Assembly (NCBI GenBank): GCA_004764695.1
Contig: SMSO01000007.1
Location: 2,239,270-2,303,269 of the forward strand
Direction: 5' to 3'
Source: Schizochytrium sp. TIO01
Lineage: Eukaryota > Sar > Bigyra > Thraustochytrida > Thraustochytriidae
Length of the DNA stretch: 64,000 nucleotides
The notes beneath the pieces were generated by a model that was not told the origin of the DNA, did not search any database, and worked only from the letters and a program-made list of their open reading frames with translations. Shown here piece after piece: positions 36,901-45,979 of the stretch (positions are counted from its first letter, which is position 1; the number at the start of each line of letters is the position of its first letter). The translations under genes and the position numbers were made by a program.

Positions 36901-37446
36901 CCCAACTTGGGTGTTATAGCGAACTTTAAGAAACTCACGAACAGCAGTCTCATTGCTTATTTTTCCATTGAGCCGCCAGTTAGACTTCGCTTTTGGCTTT
37001 TTCAAACCAGACCGTACACCGTTACCACTTCCCTCATCATCCTCGGCATCACTGCTAGCTGCCTCCGTATAGCTGACTCCTTTTGCTCGCCTTGAAGAAG
37101 CAGCTGGCAGAGATACCAATTCAATCTCCCGTACTACAGTGGGGTCGGCGAGCTCGGGATCATGTAGCGTTACTTTAATAACAGCCTTGGTCTGACCGTG
37201 CCGAATGAACCCTGCAATATTTGAAGCTCTTCCAAGGATGTTGGGCTGACCTCCTAGTGCTAAGGCCAGCGCCATCAGCGTCGTTGACTTGCCAGCGCCA
37301 TTCATCGCAATGATCAAGTTCAGCTGAGGACCAGCCTCCATCACTGCCGATTCATATGTCATGAAATTCTTCATCTCAAGTCGTCGTATGGCACCAACAG
37401 CAAACTCTGGCGCCGGCACCTCATTAAGGGCATTCTCCAAGGCCAT
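33979..37446 (-). CDS. SMC5-like protein B, divergent tandem paralogue with altered Walker A
   Basis: Structural-maintenance-of-chromosomes ATPase of the SMC5 type, 1155 residues in a single exon. SMC5 pairs with SMC6 and Nse proteins in DNA repair and replication-fork resolution. Order: head half with NFMTYES (28-34); Walker A region where A47-M48-N49-G50-A51-G52-K53-S54-T55 replaces the family's G-P-N-G-x-G-K-S; Q-loop LPQEKVSMFSRLN (188-200); long coiled coil; a hinge in the middle third; returning coil; signature SGGER (991-995); Walker B with D1018-E1019 in PFRIVDEINQGMD. An acidic Ser-rich insertion (about 112-152) is absent from the neighbour. The tail is Ser-rich and basic (SRKRNK, PPGKRRRE), likely nuclear localisation. 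The ATG has A at -3 and G at +4. It lies 1.6 kb downstream of SMC5-A on the same strand. Confidence 0.9.
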   Translation of the reverse strand: MALENALNEVPAPEFAVGAIRRLEMKNFMTYESAVMEAGPQLNLIIAMNGAGKSTTLMALALALGGQPNILGRASNIAGFIRHGQTKAVIKVTLHDPELADPTVVREIELVSLPAASSRRAKGVSYTEAASSDAEDDEGSGNGVRSGLKKPKAKSNWRLNGKISNETAVREFLKVRYNTQVGNLCQVLPQEKVSMFSRLNDIDLLTETIRAGLGQSYIDEQQNIAEEQLNLSKAATSVRSAAEELEHKQHEMESIKGQVARLQEREAWLAEAQMLEKRLIHIDIISLKRESEVLRNNLKNLSYQEREAAENLKAAKAKLAQHEQEVKSIREPHESREAIHRSKLAVSAANQKNAKAFDVIDAALDSVKDELQRIHAYKERVSKAEMKLAQEEATMAEWVKDTDKDTLTARLHEISELSNKYQLDLRNLARQVKDIDIAMRTKSEMEKSHLRTRDTLLSHLSAKESVLNKVNNQFIKRAWSVVKGRMESGSSHGKTYIPVMELKTASSVVASFIERCVGINKLLTLVTDSSKEASEALYPLPKVDVFCVNSIQEPRRRLNKLDLSKFSLLGYLDELIQGPPEVIQALRDIAGIHKCIVGTEETVAAFLELSSEDQVKYFEGLQIHTPDTMFSVQRSKYGKKESFVVTKEYSRGLPAAIYIGGTEDENIKRRLHQAEQHLHEVRSELQALNDQRSSLTTMRGEADALLHPLHSERNKITALLEFGRKQKIKTEALKSEYARLIKNTPEQASVQGILRRISGSMKDMAMEVQSNKIAERFELAMPALNDIVLFNVRRAKTRLSLAEYNAKVFTTQSSLQSVHNQISHARQDRDSNRNKRRLLLENLGEVSEKEDQALRKLPEDKETVRAQIASFKSKADSVLPDENVKITFDRLTKEIASLEEHISNSNDANEDKKSSLQARYNRWTNEVESLLDLVDKNFRAGFELVEKQGYNCAGIVRAEINTSDILKCGVAISVRFRANQDLRRLDVHIQSGGERSLTTFLYLLALNKVSRVPFRIVDEINQGMDEEKERISMQHLFSTSCSDNATSQYFLITPKLLSGLIYPPTATIHVVFNGHGALPQREARFSHFVKAGSILRPNSSSSSVASLSHCLQDRTNTTDDDSNSDTSRKRNKSSLRHSQVAPPGKRRREIISELA

Positions 37447-39047
37447 ACTGCCTTAAAATGTCAACTCCAGTAGGCCTATTTGACAAGAAGACGAAACACC
37501 TTGTAATCCTGCACACGAGCGACTGAAGCTTGAGTAAACTAGAATCGGGCAAACTAGAATAGGCTCAATTTTAGTCAGTCAAAAGAAGAGCTTGTGAGAA
37601 GAGAAGGTGCAACCAATACAGCTCGATTCCAAGCTTCTGTTCCTGGACCGACGTGAAGACTTTGGGGGGCATTAACAAATGTCCAGGAGGCAGCACTTTC
37701 AAACGAGCCCCAGAAAACTCAGCTACAGAGAAACCTACGTTCGTTATTTATCCCTCTCTCCAGCGTTCAATACTAGCAATACAGATTTACAAAGTGGTAG
37801 TCTGTTGGCGCAACTTGGCAAGCTCGATGAAGGAACTGAAGAGGATTTTGCAGCAGCCAAAGCAGCTAAAAAGGCTTCAACTACACGAACTATCAAGTGT
37901 TTGGTGCCAGTGCCTAAGTTGGTGCCAGTGCCTAAGTTGGGGCCGCTGACCTTGACCTTGACCTTGTGCAGGTTCTGAGTTGCCGCGCTGCACCTTGAAC
38001 CTGTCCTGCTTTCCTTTTCCTCTTCCTTTATATGGATAGATAGACCAATCCCGCATTAACTCCTTCTCCTTGTAGTAGGTAACTAGGCACATGACCTACG
38101 ACCATCTACAGACTCCTTGGTTTTTGCCCACCGCGGAACTGCCTAGCTTTTGTATTTCACATCAACGCAAGGGTTTAGCTATGAACTTTTTTCCTTCCCT
38201 TTCCTCCCTTTGTTGGATTCTGTAGGTACCGTATTGTAGGCGGATCTATGGCGGTGGTTAGGTCATGGGTGTTATTAAGTGTAGGATTATGAGCAGGCCT
38301 ACTCACATTTTGAACAGCTTTTAACTTGAAGTATCGCAACTTGGGTCAGGACAGGCATAAGACTTACATCTTTCTAAATGTCTGGTTGCTGAGTATTAGC
38401 TAGTGTAGTGAGAGAGGTAGTATAGACAAAACAAAAATAGCTCTAGCTCGTTTTGTTCTTTGGCCAACAGTGAGCAAAAACATAATAATGAGCCATAGCT
38501 TGAATAGCTTTGTCAGCCAATATTCATGTTCGTAAGGCGTTAATCTTCATTTCATAGAGAAGAAGAAGAAACGGTAACGTGTTGAGGAAAATCGATAACG
38601 AAGTACTTTCAATGCCTATCCAGTAGTTAAGTGGACATCCTCAAGCCAAGTTCGTGCTGCGCCTGGACATTGTCACTCTCACCAGCAAAAATTCAAGTAA
38701 AATCAATTTTCAAACACACATAACTAACAGCATAAAAATTACTTCATTCATCCGTCGTATTGGGAGCTTGAATGCGGCTATGCAGCAGACACAAACATCC
38801 ACAGAAGCTAGATATTACAGAATGAAGTCAAGTCTGCCACTGAAGCTGCAATGCTTTTTTCTGTATGCGGCTTTATTTTGTTCTATTTGATATAAAACAT
38901 GAGAAAGTAAAATTAAAAGAACACTCTGCGACGACGATGTGCAGAAGAACCAAAACAACAATTGAATCTATAATGATGCCTCGTGAATAAGAAAAATTGT
39001 CCTTTTCATATTTTTTAAAAGCACATGGCAATGGTTCACTAGTAAAC
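37447..39047. other. Gap between the two SMC5 genes
   Basis: 1.6 kb with no simple-repeat array. It must hold the SMC5-B promoter and the SMC5-A 3' region. The only frame of note is the plus-strand one at 37679-37978, listed separately. I see no degenerate SMC sequence here. Confidence 0.6.
37679..37978 (+). CDS. Possible small protein, unrecognised
   Basis: 99 codons from an ATG with A at -3, divergent from SMC5-B with 232 bp between the starts. The first 70 residues are mixed in composition (MSRRQHFQTSPRKL near the start, LLAQLGKLDEGTEEDFAAAK further on) and look moderately coding. The end is built from an exact 18-bp direct repeat encoding LVPVPK (about 37909-37944) and then TTGACC triplication, which looks like non-coding drift. 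It could be a first exon read past its donor, or chance. No family recognised. Confidence 0.22.
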   Translation: MSRRQHFQTSPRKLSYRETYVRYLSLSPAFNTSNTDLQSGSLLAQLGKLDEGTEEDFAAAKAAKKASTTRTIKCLVPVPKLVPVPKLGPLTLTLTLCRF

Positions 39048-42000
39048 TTATCCGCGGGCTCTTTTCGAGGCGCGGTCGGCATTGCTCTCCCGTGTCCTTT
39101 TGCCAGCAGGAGCTGCTGCAATGTAGCGCTTAATGTCCATCTCTGGCAAAGCGCCGAGGCCATTAAAGATGACATGGAAAGTGATGTTAGAATGATACTG
39201 CATGCCGGCCAGAAGTTTGGGTGTGATGAGGAAATACTGGCTTGTGTCAGGACTAATCGCACTATCAAAGAGCCGCTGCATTGAAATTCGTTCCTTGTCC
39301 TCATCCATACCCTGGTTGATTTCATCAACAACACGAAAGGGGACTTCTGAGACCTCATTCAGAGCGAGAAGATACATGAAGGTTGTGAGAGAGCGCTCAC
39401 CACCGGATTGAACATGAATATTGAGACGTTGTAAATCTTGTCCTTTTCGAAAACGAACTCGAATACAAACACCACATTGAAGAATGTCAGACTCTGCATC
39501 AAGTGCGTCAAGCTCAACCTTTCCAGCACACTCGTACCCTTTTTCCTGCAACAGCTTAAATGATTCTTCAAAGTTTTTGTTAACTTGAGCAATCAATCCC
39601 TTAACAGAAAAAAGCCAGTCCTTCCGAGTTGACATAAGCTCTTCTATCACAGCTTGCAGCTTGCTGTCTCGATTCTTCAGCGTTTCCTCGGCCTTCGCTA
39701 TCTCTTCTGTGAGTTCGCGATGGCGTTCAATCGCCTTTTCATCCACCTTGATTTGTTTCACTCGAAGTTCTATACTCGAAATGGAGGCGTTGAGATCCTC
39801 GATACTATCAGGGAAATCTTTGAAATCCTCATGCAGCTGTTCTTGAGTTGCTGAATATTTTTGGTTGAAGGCATCACGCATCACTGTTAGATCAGACTTC
39901 ATACGCTGGCATTCGCTTACAGCTTTGTAATACGACTCCTCGACAGATTTCTGATGCGCAATCTTGTGCTCAACATTTTGCTTGTAGCCATTGATCTTTG
40001 CATCCCTTGCGGCATTTTGCACTACCCGAAAACCATACTGAGACAGATGAGGAGAGATATTGCAGAGAGTCTCAACTAATTGACGAGATGAGGAGATCAG
40101 TGATTTGCAGTGACCCTGAAAGCTCGACATGCGATTCAGAATTACAGGCTTAGGGTCTTCCATGGACGCTTTGTTAGAAGCGTGCTCTCGGTACGACTTT
40201 TCCTTGCCACGCAATGTACGATAAGTAGCAATCAAAGCATGAATACGCATCTCTTCCTTTCTGTAGTCGTCTGCTTTAGCAGATGCCTTCATCATCGACT
40301 CCTCTGCCGTCTTCTGGCTGGCAAGAGCCTTATCATAGGAATTTTTAGTCCTTTCGAGTTTATCTCTCAAATCGATGATCCTCTTTGTGATCTGTTCTGA
40401 TGTATCAGTCTGCCCGAGATACCTTGCTGGCATCTTATTGCAGTCTAAAAACGGCCTAGCCTCTATCGTATGGTGGGAGGTATATCTGGATCCCGTAACA
40501 ATGATTATCTTTGTGGGCATGACAATCTTCCAGCCAATGAATCTCCTCACTTCTTGCTCACTAAGCTGGAAGAAGCGGTCCTCGGTCTCACGTGTTCCAA
40601 CTATCACCTTATCTACACGAGCAAGATCTACCATTGCCATTCGAACCTCTTCCGGAGCTTCGAAATAGTCGCTCAAAAAGCCTGCGGCGGCAATCTTATC
40701 CATAAGGCCTTGATCCAGAACAGAAGATTGATCATTTTTTGAGCGGACGCCATACACGGAGGCTCTGATTTTGTTTCTAAGCATAGATGCGTCTGACGAT
40801 TTTCCTTGTGGGTCATCTCCATTGTCTCCGCGACAAATCAATGTGGTCAAATGATTTTCGCTGATGATGCGCTCCAAATAACAAGCTACCTCTTTATTCT
40901 TTGGTTTAATGGAAAGGACCGGTAAGTATACGTCTGCTCTCAGATTCTGTTTCTGATCCTGTACCTGTTTCCACACAGATTCGATGCTCTGATTCTTCAT
41001 CTTCTTCAATACATGAGCATTGCTATGAAGAAGACTCTCTTCTCTACTAATTGAAGATTCGATCTCTCTCATCTCTCTCTTGTATTTTTCAACGAAATTA
41101 ACAGAGTCACGCCGCGTGCTAGAGCAACTATCGACATCACCTTGAGCTGTAATAAAGCTACGATTAGCTTGTTGCTTCGCTTGCTTGAGTTCATCAAGAT
41201 TATGGTTTTTTTCCCAATCAAGCACAGCGTAGTGCGCTTCGTTGGCCTTGAATTCTGCAGCTTGGAGCTCTTCCTGTCGCTTGTTAAACCCAGCCCACTG
41301 GTTTCGACACTCATCAATGTCCGTATCAACTGTATCGGCAAAGATTTTTTGGGCAGTGGTGATTTTTCCAGGAATGTCGACAACGCTATTGATCACATCC
41401 AGGAGTTTCTTTTTGTCTTCGATCCAGCCCTCGTCACCAAAACTCTGTATATAGGTGTCGCGTGCGCGCTTAGCCTGATCTACTTCCTGCTTCAGAGAAT
41501 GAGCACTTATTTTGAGCGGTTTCACTTGTGCCTTTTTTTGGGTATATATCTCCTTGAGGCTTTGGAACTCGGTATACTCTTTCTTCGCTGTCAGCTTTCT
41601 GCAAGTTTCTATCAATGCATCGCGCTGCTTTGCTTCGTCTAAACTCTTTTGCAAAATTTCCCGATCCGCTCTGTAATGTTTAAGGTTGTCCTCCTCGTGC
41701 TTTGATGTATTCTCTTGGTTGGCAATCGTTTCCTCCATTTTATGAATGTCATTCATTTTCGTCACGAAGGACTCCCCAAGTCCAGCGCGTATGGTCTCCT
41801 TCAGCAATTCTTTCTCGTTCAGTCGACTGAATGCGCTCACCTTGTTCTGTGGTAAGAACTGGCACATGTTGTCGATTCGAATGTTGAACTTCTTCAACCT
41901 ATCACGCACGTCTTTACTACTAAGACCTGTTTCACCATCCCATGTATATTCGGATATGTTCTTTGCTTTTGCTCCTGCATTCGCGAATATTGTGCGTGTG

Positions 42001-42347
42001 ATGATTAACGGTGCTTTGCCCGGGTTGCTCAAATGAATCTCGATAACTGCTTTCTCAGGGCGTTTCCTTCCTAAGCTCTCTTCGCGCACAAAACTTGCAA
42101 GATGTTTGGCACGCCCAAGAAGATCGGGCTCACCGCCGAGGCCCAACGCGATTGCGCACACGATTGTAGACTTACCAGAGCCATTTGGTCCAATGACGAG
42201 ATTCAAACCGGGTCCTGGAGTCAGGTCTATGTTTTCATAGCTCATGAAGTTTGTGAGTTTGATCCGTATGATTCGATGGCAAGTCAGGGCTCTGAGGGCA
42301 CTTTTTTTCTCCAATCGCGGATTCTCGGCGTCAGAGCTAGGTGCCAT
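39048..42347 (-). CDS. SMC5: SMC5-like protein A, canonical SMC5
   Basis: SMC5 ATPase of 1099 residues, close to the usual family length, in one exon. SMC5/6 topologically holds DNA and acts in homologous recombination and fork restart. Order: NFMSYENI (33-40) ahead of a standard Walker A, G53-P-N-G-S-G-K-S60-T61; Q-loop LPQNKVSAFSRLN (165-177); coiled coil; hinge in the middle third; second coil; signature SGGER (981-985); Walker B D1008-E1009 within PFRVVDEINQGMD; SQYFLITPKLL as in other SMC5 proteins. The C terminus is basic (AGKRTRES, ASKRARG), a likely nuclear signal. The ATG at 42347 has A at -3 and G at +4. Head motifs are nearly shared with SMC5-B (SGGERSLTTF, EINQGMDE), so the pair is a tandem duplication. 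Confidence 0.94.
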   Translation of the reverse strand: MAPSSDAENPRLEKKSALRALTCHRIIRIKLTNFMSYENIDLTPGPGLNLVIGPNGSGKSTIVCAIALGLGGEPDLLGRAKHLASFVREESLGRKRPEKAVIEIHLSNPGKAPLIITRTIFANAGAKAKNISEYTWDGETGLSSKDVRDRLKKFNIRIDNMCQFLPQNKVSAFSRLNEKELLKETIRAGLGESFVTKMNDIHKMEETIANQENTSKHEEDNLKHYRADREILQKSLDEAKQRDALIETCRKLTAKKEYTEFQSLKEIYTQKKAQVKPLKISAHSLKQEVDQAKRARDTYIQSFGDEGWIEDKKKLLDVINSVVDIPGKITTAQKIFADTVDTDIDECRNQWAGFNKRQEELQAAEFKANEAHYAVLDWEKNHNLDELKQAKQQANRSFITAQGDVDSCSSTRRDSVNFVEKYKREMREIESSISREESLLHSNAHVLKKMKNQSIESVWKQVQDQKQNLRADVYLPVLSIKPKNKEVACYLERIISENHLTTLICRGDNGDDPQGKSSDASMLRNKIRASVYGVRSKNDQSSVLDQGLMDKIAAAGFLSDYFEAPEEVRMAMVDLARVDKVIVGTRETEDRFFQLSEQEVRRFIGWKIVMPTKIIIVTGSRYTSHHTIEARPFLDCNKMPARYLGQTDTSEQITKRIIDLRDKLERTKNSYDKALASQKTAEESMMKASAKADDYRKEEMRIHALIATYRTLRGKEKSYREHASNKASMEDPKPVILNRMSSFQGHCKSLISSSRQLVETLCNISPHLSQYGFRVVQNAARDAKINGYKQNVEHKIAHQKSVEESYYKAVSECQRMKSDLTVMRDAFNQKYSATQEQLHEDFKDFPDSIEDLNASISSIELRVKQIKVDEKAIERHRELTEEIAKAEETLKNRDSKLQAVIEELMSTRKDWLFSVKGLIAQVNKNFEESFKLLQEKGYECAGKVELDALDAESDILQCGVCIRVRFRKGQDLQRLNIHVQSGGERSLTTFMYLLALNEVSEVPFRVVDEINQGMDEDKERISMQRLFDSAISPDTSQYFLITPKLLAGMQYHSNITFHVIFNGLGALPEMDIKRYIAAAPAGKRTRESNADRASKRARG

Positions 42348-42663
42348 CTTGCTCTAATAATTCTGCGAACTGCGAAGCACTAGATTAGACTATCACTTGA
42401 CGAACAGCTAAAATGCTATCCTCGCTGATACACCGTCAGGAGAAAGCTTCCCTTTTGATTGCACCCTTCACGTTTTTACTAGGGCTGGTTTTAGTTTAAT
42501 TTACGCACCAAGTTCTGTGTCCGTGTGCGGACTATGACAATTTGATCCTGTTGATTTGCCAACTCGTGAGCTTTGAAGGTTACTTTCCTCCACTTCCGGA
42601 TAGCTGGAGAGACAACTAGAGAGATAAAAGCAGCAATTAAACAAGGTTGATTGAAAGGGTGAA

Positions 42664-42969
42664 ATGGCGGGGAATCTCCACGCGGACGAAGAGGCCGGCA
42701 GAGAGGTAACCAGGGAGGTGGGTGTCGCAAGCGCAAACCTTAGCAGAGAGATCAATCGAACTCAGTATGAGTATACACGTTCGCTTGCTCGCTTGCCTAT
42801 GCAAGCAAGCTCGCCTGCCAGCGCACCAGTTTGTTTACGATTGGAGGTCTGTAGTTGTTGCTATCGACAATTTACCATCACAGAGGTACTATTAACACTA
42901 TGTACTATTAACAGTAAGCCTTCTATGGGGTTTGCTAGAAAGAGGTTTTCCCTTTCCCTACTTCTTTAG
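42664..42969 (+). CDS. Weak candidate small protein or first exon, divergent from SMC5-A
   Basis: An ATG with A at -3 and G at +4 (gaaATGgcg) opens 101 codons starting MAGNLHADEEAGRE. A GTAACC possible splice donor follows this first piece directly. Coding-like composition fades after about 45 codons. The position, 316 bp from the SMC5-A start in divergent orientation, would suit a first exon, but no partner exon or family was found. Confidence 0.18.
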   Translation: MAGNLHADEEAGREVTREVGVASANLSREINRTQYEYTRSLARLPMQASSPASAPVCLRLEVCSCCYRQFTITEVLLTLCTINSKPSMGFARKRFSLSLLL

Positions 42970-43410
42970 ACCTGACTGTTATCCAATTATGATCCAATCC
43001 AGAGCGCTCTCATCATTTGTCGTGACTAGCATTGAATAATAGGTGTTACTATATGAACTAATAATAGGCAGCATCCTCTTAATAAGTCTTTTTTCATTTT
43101 TGAGAGCAACCACCTCTGCTCTGGTTTGTGCTTGGGAAAAACTTCAAAACAGATCTACTGAGCAACACATTTGGTCGGTGACAAATAGGTTTGCAAATCA
43201 GCACGCAATAATGCCCTTTTATGGCCCTATGTGCCAGCCTTTATGCAGTACTTTCGATATCATCCTTTTTTTTTTTTTTTTTTTTTTTTAAGAGTTAAAA
43301 AAAAACAGTGGTTTTTCTTTCTTTCATGAAGCTTCTTTCTCTGTAGGGGTACTACTAGAAGCGACCAGAGTTAGCACACTTGCTGTTTGAGAGCGAGATG
43401 CTAGTCGACT

Positions 43411-43696
43411 AGTTTTTTAAGAGCATTCACCCACGGGCCAGCCTTAAACTTACCTATACAAATGATACTAATAAAATCGGAAAGATGCAAGGTTCAGCAT
43501 CTAGCCCGCTCTCAAGCACTGGAGAGTACCATATATCCTTTTATTCCTCTAGAGTTGCCCAGTTTCTTTTTAGAGCATGCACTCTAGCGTCAGCCTTAAT
43601 CTTAGCCGTGCAAATAGTACAAATGAACTCGGAGAGATGCAAGTTTAAGCAACTAACCCGCTCTCAAGCACTAGAGAGTACTAGATATCCTTTTGT
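43411..43696. repeat. Diverged direct repeat, two copies, offset about 152 bp
   Basis: Copies at about 43411-43544 and 43561-43696. Shared blocks include cagccttaa, gagatgcaa, cccgctctcaagcact, gagagtac and atatccttt. I estimate roughly three quarters identity, with small indels. The unit is not simple sequence and matches nothing I recognise; it could be an old tandem duplication or a piece of a longer dispersed repeat. Confidence 0.75.
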
Positions 43697-44367
43697 TTGG
43701 GGTACGCCCATCCATGTATTATTTATGAGAGAGACAACGGTAAACTCGAAATTGCAAATGAAAGCTGGATTTAAAATTTAGGATTCATCCTCGCAGGAAG
43801 CTGGAGAGCTCGAAAATGGCGGAGATATTCCTCGTTATTTATTATGCAGCCTTGTATACTTCGCATAGCTTTGCCTTTTTATTCATATACTTCCGGGCCG
43901 TTGCTAGTTCAAAGCACCAGATTCACAGAAAGGACAGCAAGCAGTTTGTATTCATATTATTTTTTTGTCAGCAAGGCCAATCACCAAAGCAACAACGATA
44001 AGCTCTTCGTCGCAAGAGCTTTTGGTGTGGTGCTGATTGGACTTCACTCTGATCGAAGCTTAGCTCGTTTGAGAACTTGCAGCCTAGACATTTGAAGGAC
44101 TAATGATACGTGAGTCTTGCGACAAACGCCCTAGTGCCAAATGATTTAGAGCAGTTATAGAAATGTGCATGATATCAGTCGTAATATCTTTGTATCTAGG
44201 ATTCAAGATGATGAAAAGTCAAAACTAGTTTTAAGTTAACACTTGTGAACATAACCCAAGTCAAACACATTTGCAGCCTTAGGCTAAGGATACTAGGATC
44301 AAATAGAAATACTAAATCTAGTTTGGGGTTATCGACAGCAGCTGTCAGTATATAAATAATTGTGAGG

Positions 44368-44490
44368 ATGATAATAGAAATACTAAGAGAACGCTATCAG
44401 AGAAATTATGTAGACAGAAAGAAACAGCTTGAGTGCTCAGGATGTGGAATTACAGGACATTTCCGGAGAATCTCACACTACTATGAATAG
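44368..44490 (+). pseudogene. Zinc-knuckle-like short frame, possible retroelement gag relic
   Basis: A 40-codon frame from ATG 44368 to a TAG encodes a basic helix-like segment and then LECSGCGITGHFRRISHYYE. The spacing C-x2-C-x4-H-x4-S is that of a CCHC knuckle with the final Cys replaced by Ser. Copia- and Gypsy-type gag proteins carry such a knuckle after basic residues. No protease, integrase or reverse transcriptase could be confirmed nearby, and no terminal repeats were seen. It may equally be chance. Confidence 0.25.
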
Positions 44491-45001
44491 ATATAGATTG
44501 ACGATGTGGTAAGTTTGGTCTTCTAAGGCATGGGATCTGCAAATTGAAGAGCAGAAGTCTGTGATAATGCAGTGCAAACATGTATAAATACGGAAAAGTA
44601 GATGGAGGAAGAGAAGAAGAGAATAATGAAAACATGGTGCCACGAGCGGAAATGTTGATGTGGATAGAACATTGATCGATCAGTGATCTCAAGACCAATG
44701 GCAGTGAGGAAAAGAGGATGAAGAGCCTCCAATAGCTTTATCCTGCTTCATAATGTGCATACGACGATACTCGATCATAATGTCTTCACAGAGACAAATG
44801 CTGAGTGAATCTTGAGACTTGATGAATGAGATTACCTTGTATCACACCATAGAGAGGTTGGAGAAAATAGGTCAACAAAGAATGAATGTAGGCAAGCTTC
44901 AGCCTAATACATATCCCTGTAGACCAGTAGATGATTACAAAGAAAGGAGGCTATTGTGGATCTCACGAATCCAGTAGGAAAAGATGAACAGAAGAAATGC
45001 T

Positions 45002-45979
45002 TTAAGAAGAGGCAGACGCGGGAATGAAGCCAACGCTTCCCGGACAACCAAACCCTAAGGCACTGCGAATGATCTTGGTATCAGAGTAAACTCGATGTGC
45101 AACTTGGTATAAAACCTGCTGACTAAACCCATCGACGAAGCTCTTCACAAGTACCGGTGTGTGGCGTCCTAGCTGCGTTGCAACCTCTCGGTCGGGTGCT
45201 TTAGCCCAGAAACTCCTCAGATGGTCCTGTGTCTCCGGGTGCGCTAGCCATTGATTGATTCCCGCAGCCATGAGCTTGGAAGCTGCTGTATGCACCTCAG
45301 GATCTTCACAGAGAGCCACTACAAACTTGCATGATGTGGACACCACACGAGCTTCAATCCAGTCTGTAAATCTCGTCGCGAGTCGTGTCGTCAGCCCAGA
45401 GATCCACATACACAAAGCCAAGCACACGACAACTACGAAGACCAGAGCAAAAAAATCCGTGCCAATATCAATCCGCAAAGTTAGCGTGTACGCGTCGGTG
45501 TCAACAGCACCTGCGCTTGCAGCGCTTGCAGGACCTCCGCTGCTCGCATCCTGATTTCCTGTACCTTTATACTCCCAAGATGCTTCATTGTAAGCTCTCA
45601 TAGTGGCTTCAGAAGAAGCAGAAGATGCAGATTTGACCAAGTTTTGCTCGCGCAAAGCGATCTCCTCAAAACCAGCATGCCCTGTGGCTGCTGCTACAAC
45701 AGATTCTACGACTGCGGCGGCTGCTACGACGCTATTCATAGCTGCAGCGGCCAGTGACGCGGGCTCGGGACATGCCTCTGCACGGCATATAGCGTCTAGG
45801 ACGAGCACATCGCTATCCTCTTTGTCAAAGTCAAAACCACCGTCTGAACGCGGAGCCGGGTTTGAAGAAGGCAGAGCGAAGGATGAAGGTGAGGGCGAAG
45901 AGAGAAGAGATGAAAGAGATGAAAGCGTTGAAAGTGACGGCACACGGGGCGAAGAGGACGTATTCGTAGCCTTCGGCAT
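45002..45979 (-). CDS. Single-pass membrane protein of unrecognised family (paralogue of 50589-51146)
   Basis: 325 residues from ATG 45979; the frame is open upstream to a TTG but has no earlier ATG. Order: Ser/Pro-rich N terminus (4-45), acidic patch FDFDKEDSD (49-57), Ala/Val-rich helical segment (about 74-97), Ala/Ser/Gly linker (117-160), one strong transmembrane helix DFFALVFVVVVCLALCMWI (175-193), then a conserved domain (about 215-295) with EDPEVH (225-230), GINQWLAHPETQDH (240-253) and GRHTPVLVKSFVDG (271-284). That domain recurs in the gene at 50.6 kb, where it follows another transmembrane helix, so the TM-plus-domain unit is the conserved core. There is no typical signal peptide. 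Function unknown. Confidence 0.7.
   Translation of the reverse strand: MPKATNTSSSPRVPSLSTLSSLSSLLSSPSPSSFALPSSNPAPRSDGGFDFDKEDSDVLVLDAICRAEACPEPASLAAAAMNSVVAAAAVVESVVAAATGHAGFEEIALREQNLVKSASSASSEATMRAYNEASWEYKGTGNQDASSGGPASAASAGAVDTDAYTLTLRIDIGTDFFALVFVVVVCLALCMWISGLTTRLATRFTDWIEARVVSTSCKFVVALCEDPEVHTAASKLMAAGINQWLAHPETQDHLRSFWAKAPDREVATQLGRHTPVLVKSFVDGFSQQVLYQVAHRVYSDTKIIRSALGFGCPGSVGFIPASASS

Larger units (their letters stand above)
42348..45001. other. Intergenic stretch with a diverged direct repeat and a possible retroelement scrap
   Basis: No firm gene. It holds a 23-base T run (about 43267-43289) and the features listed separately: a weak frame at 42664, a 152-bp direct repeat, and a zinc-knuckle-like frame at 44368. 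The interval 44.5-45.0 kb is featureless to me. Confidence 0.5.
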
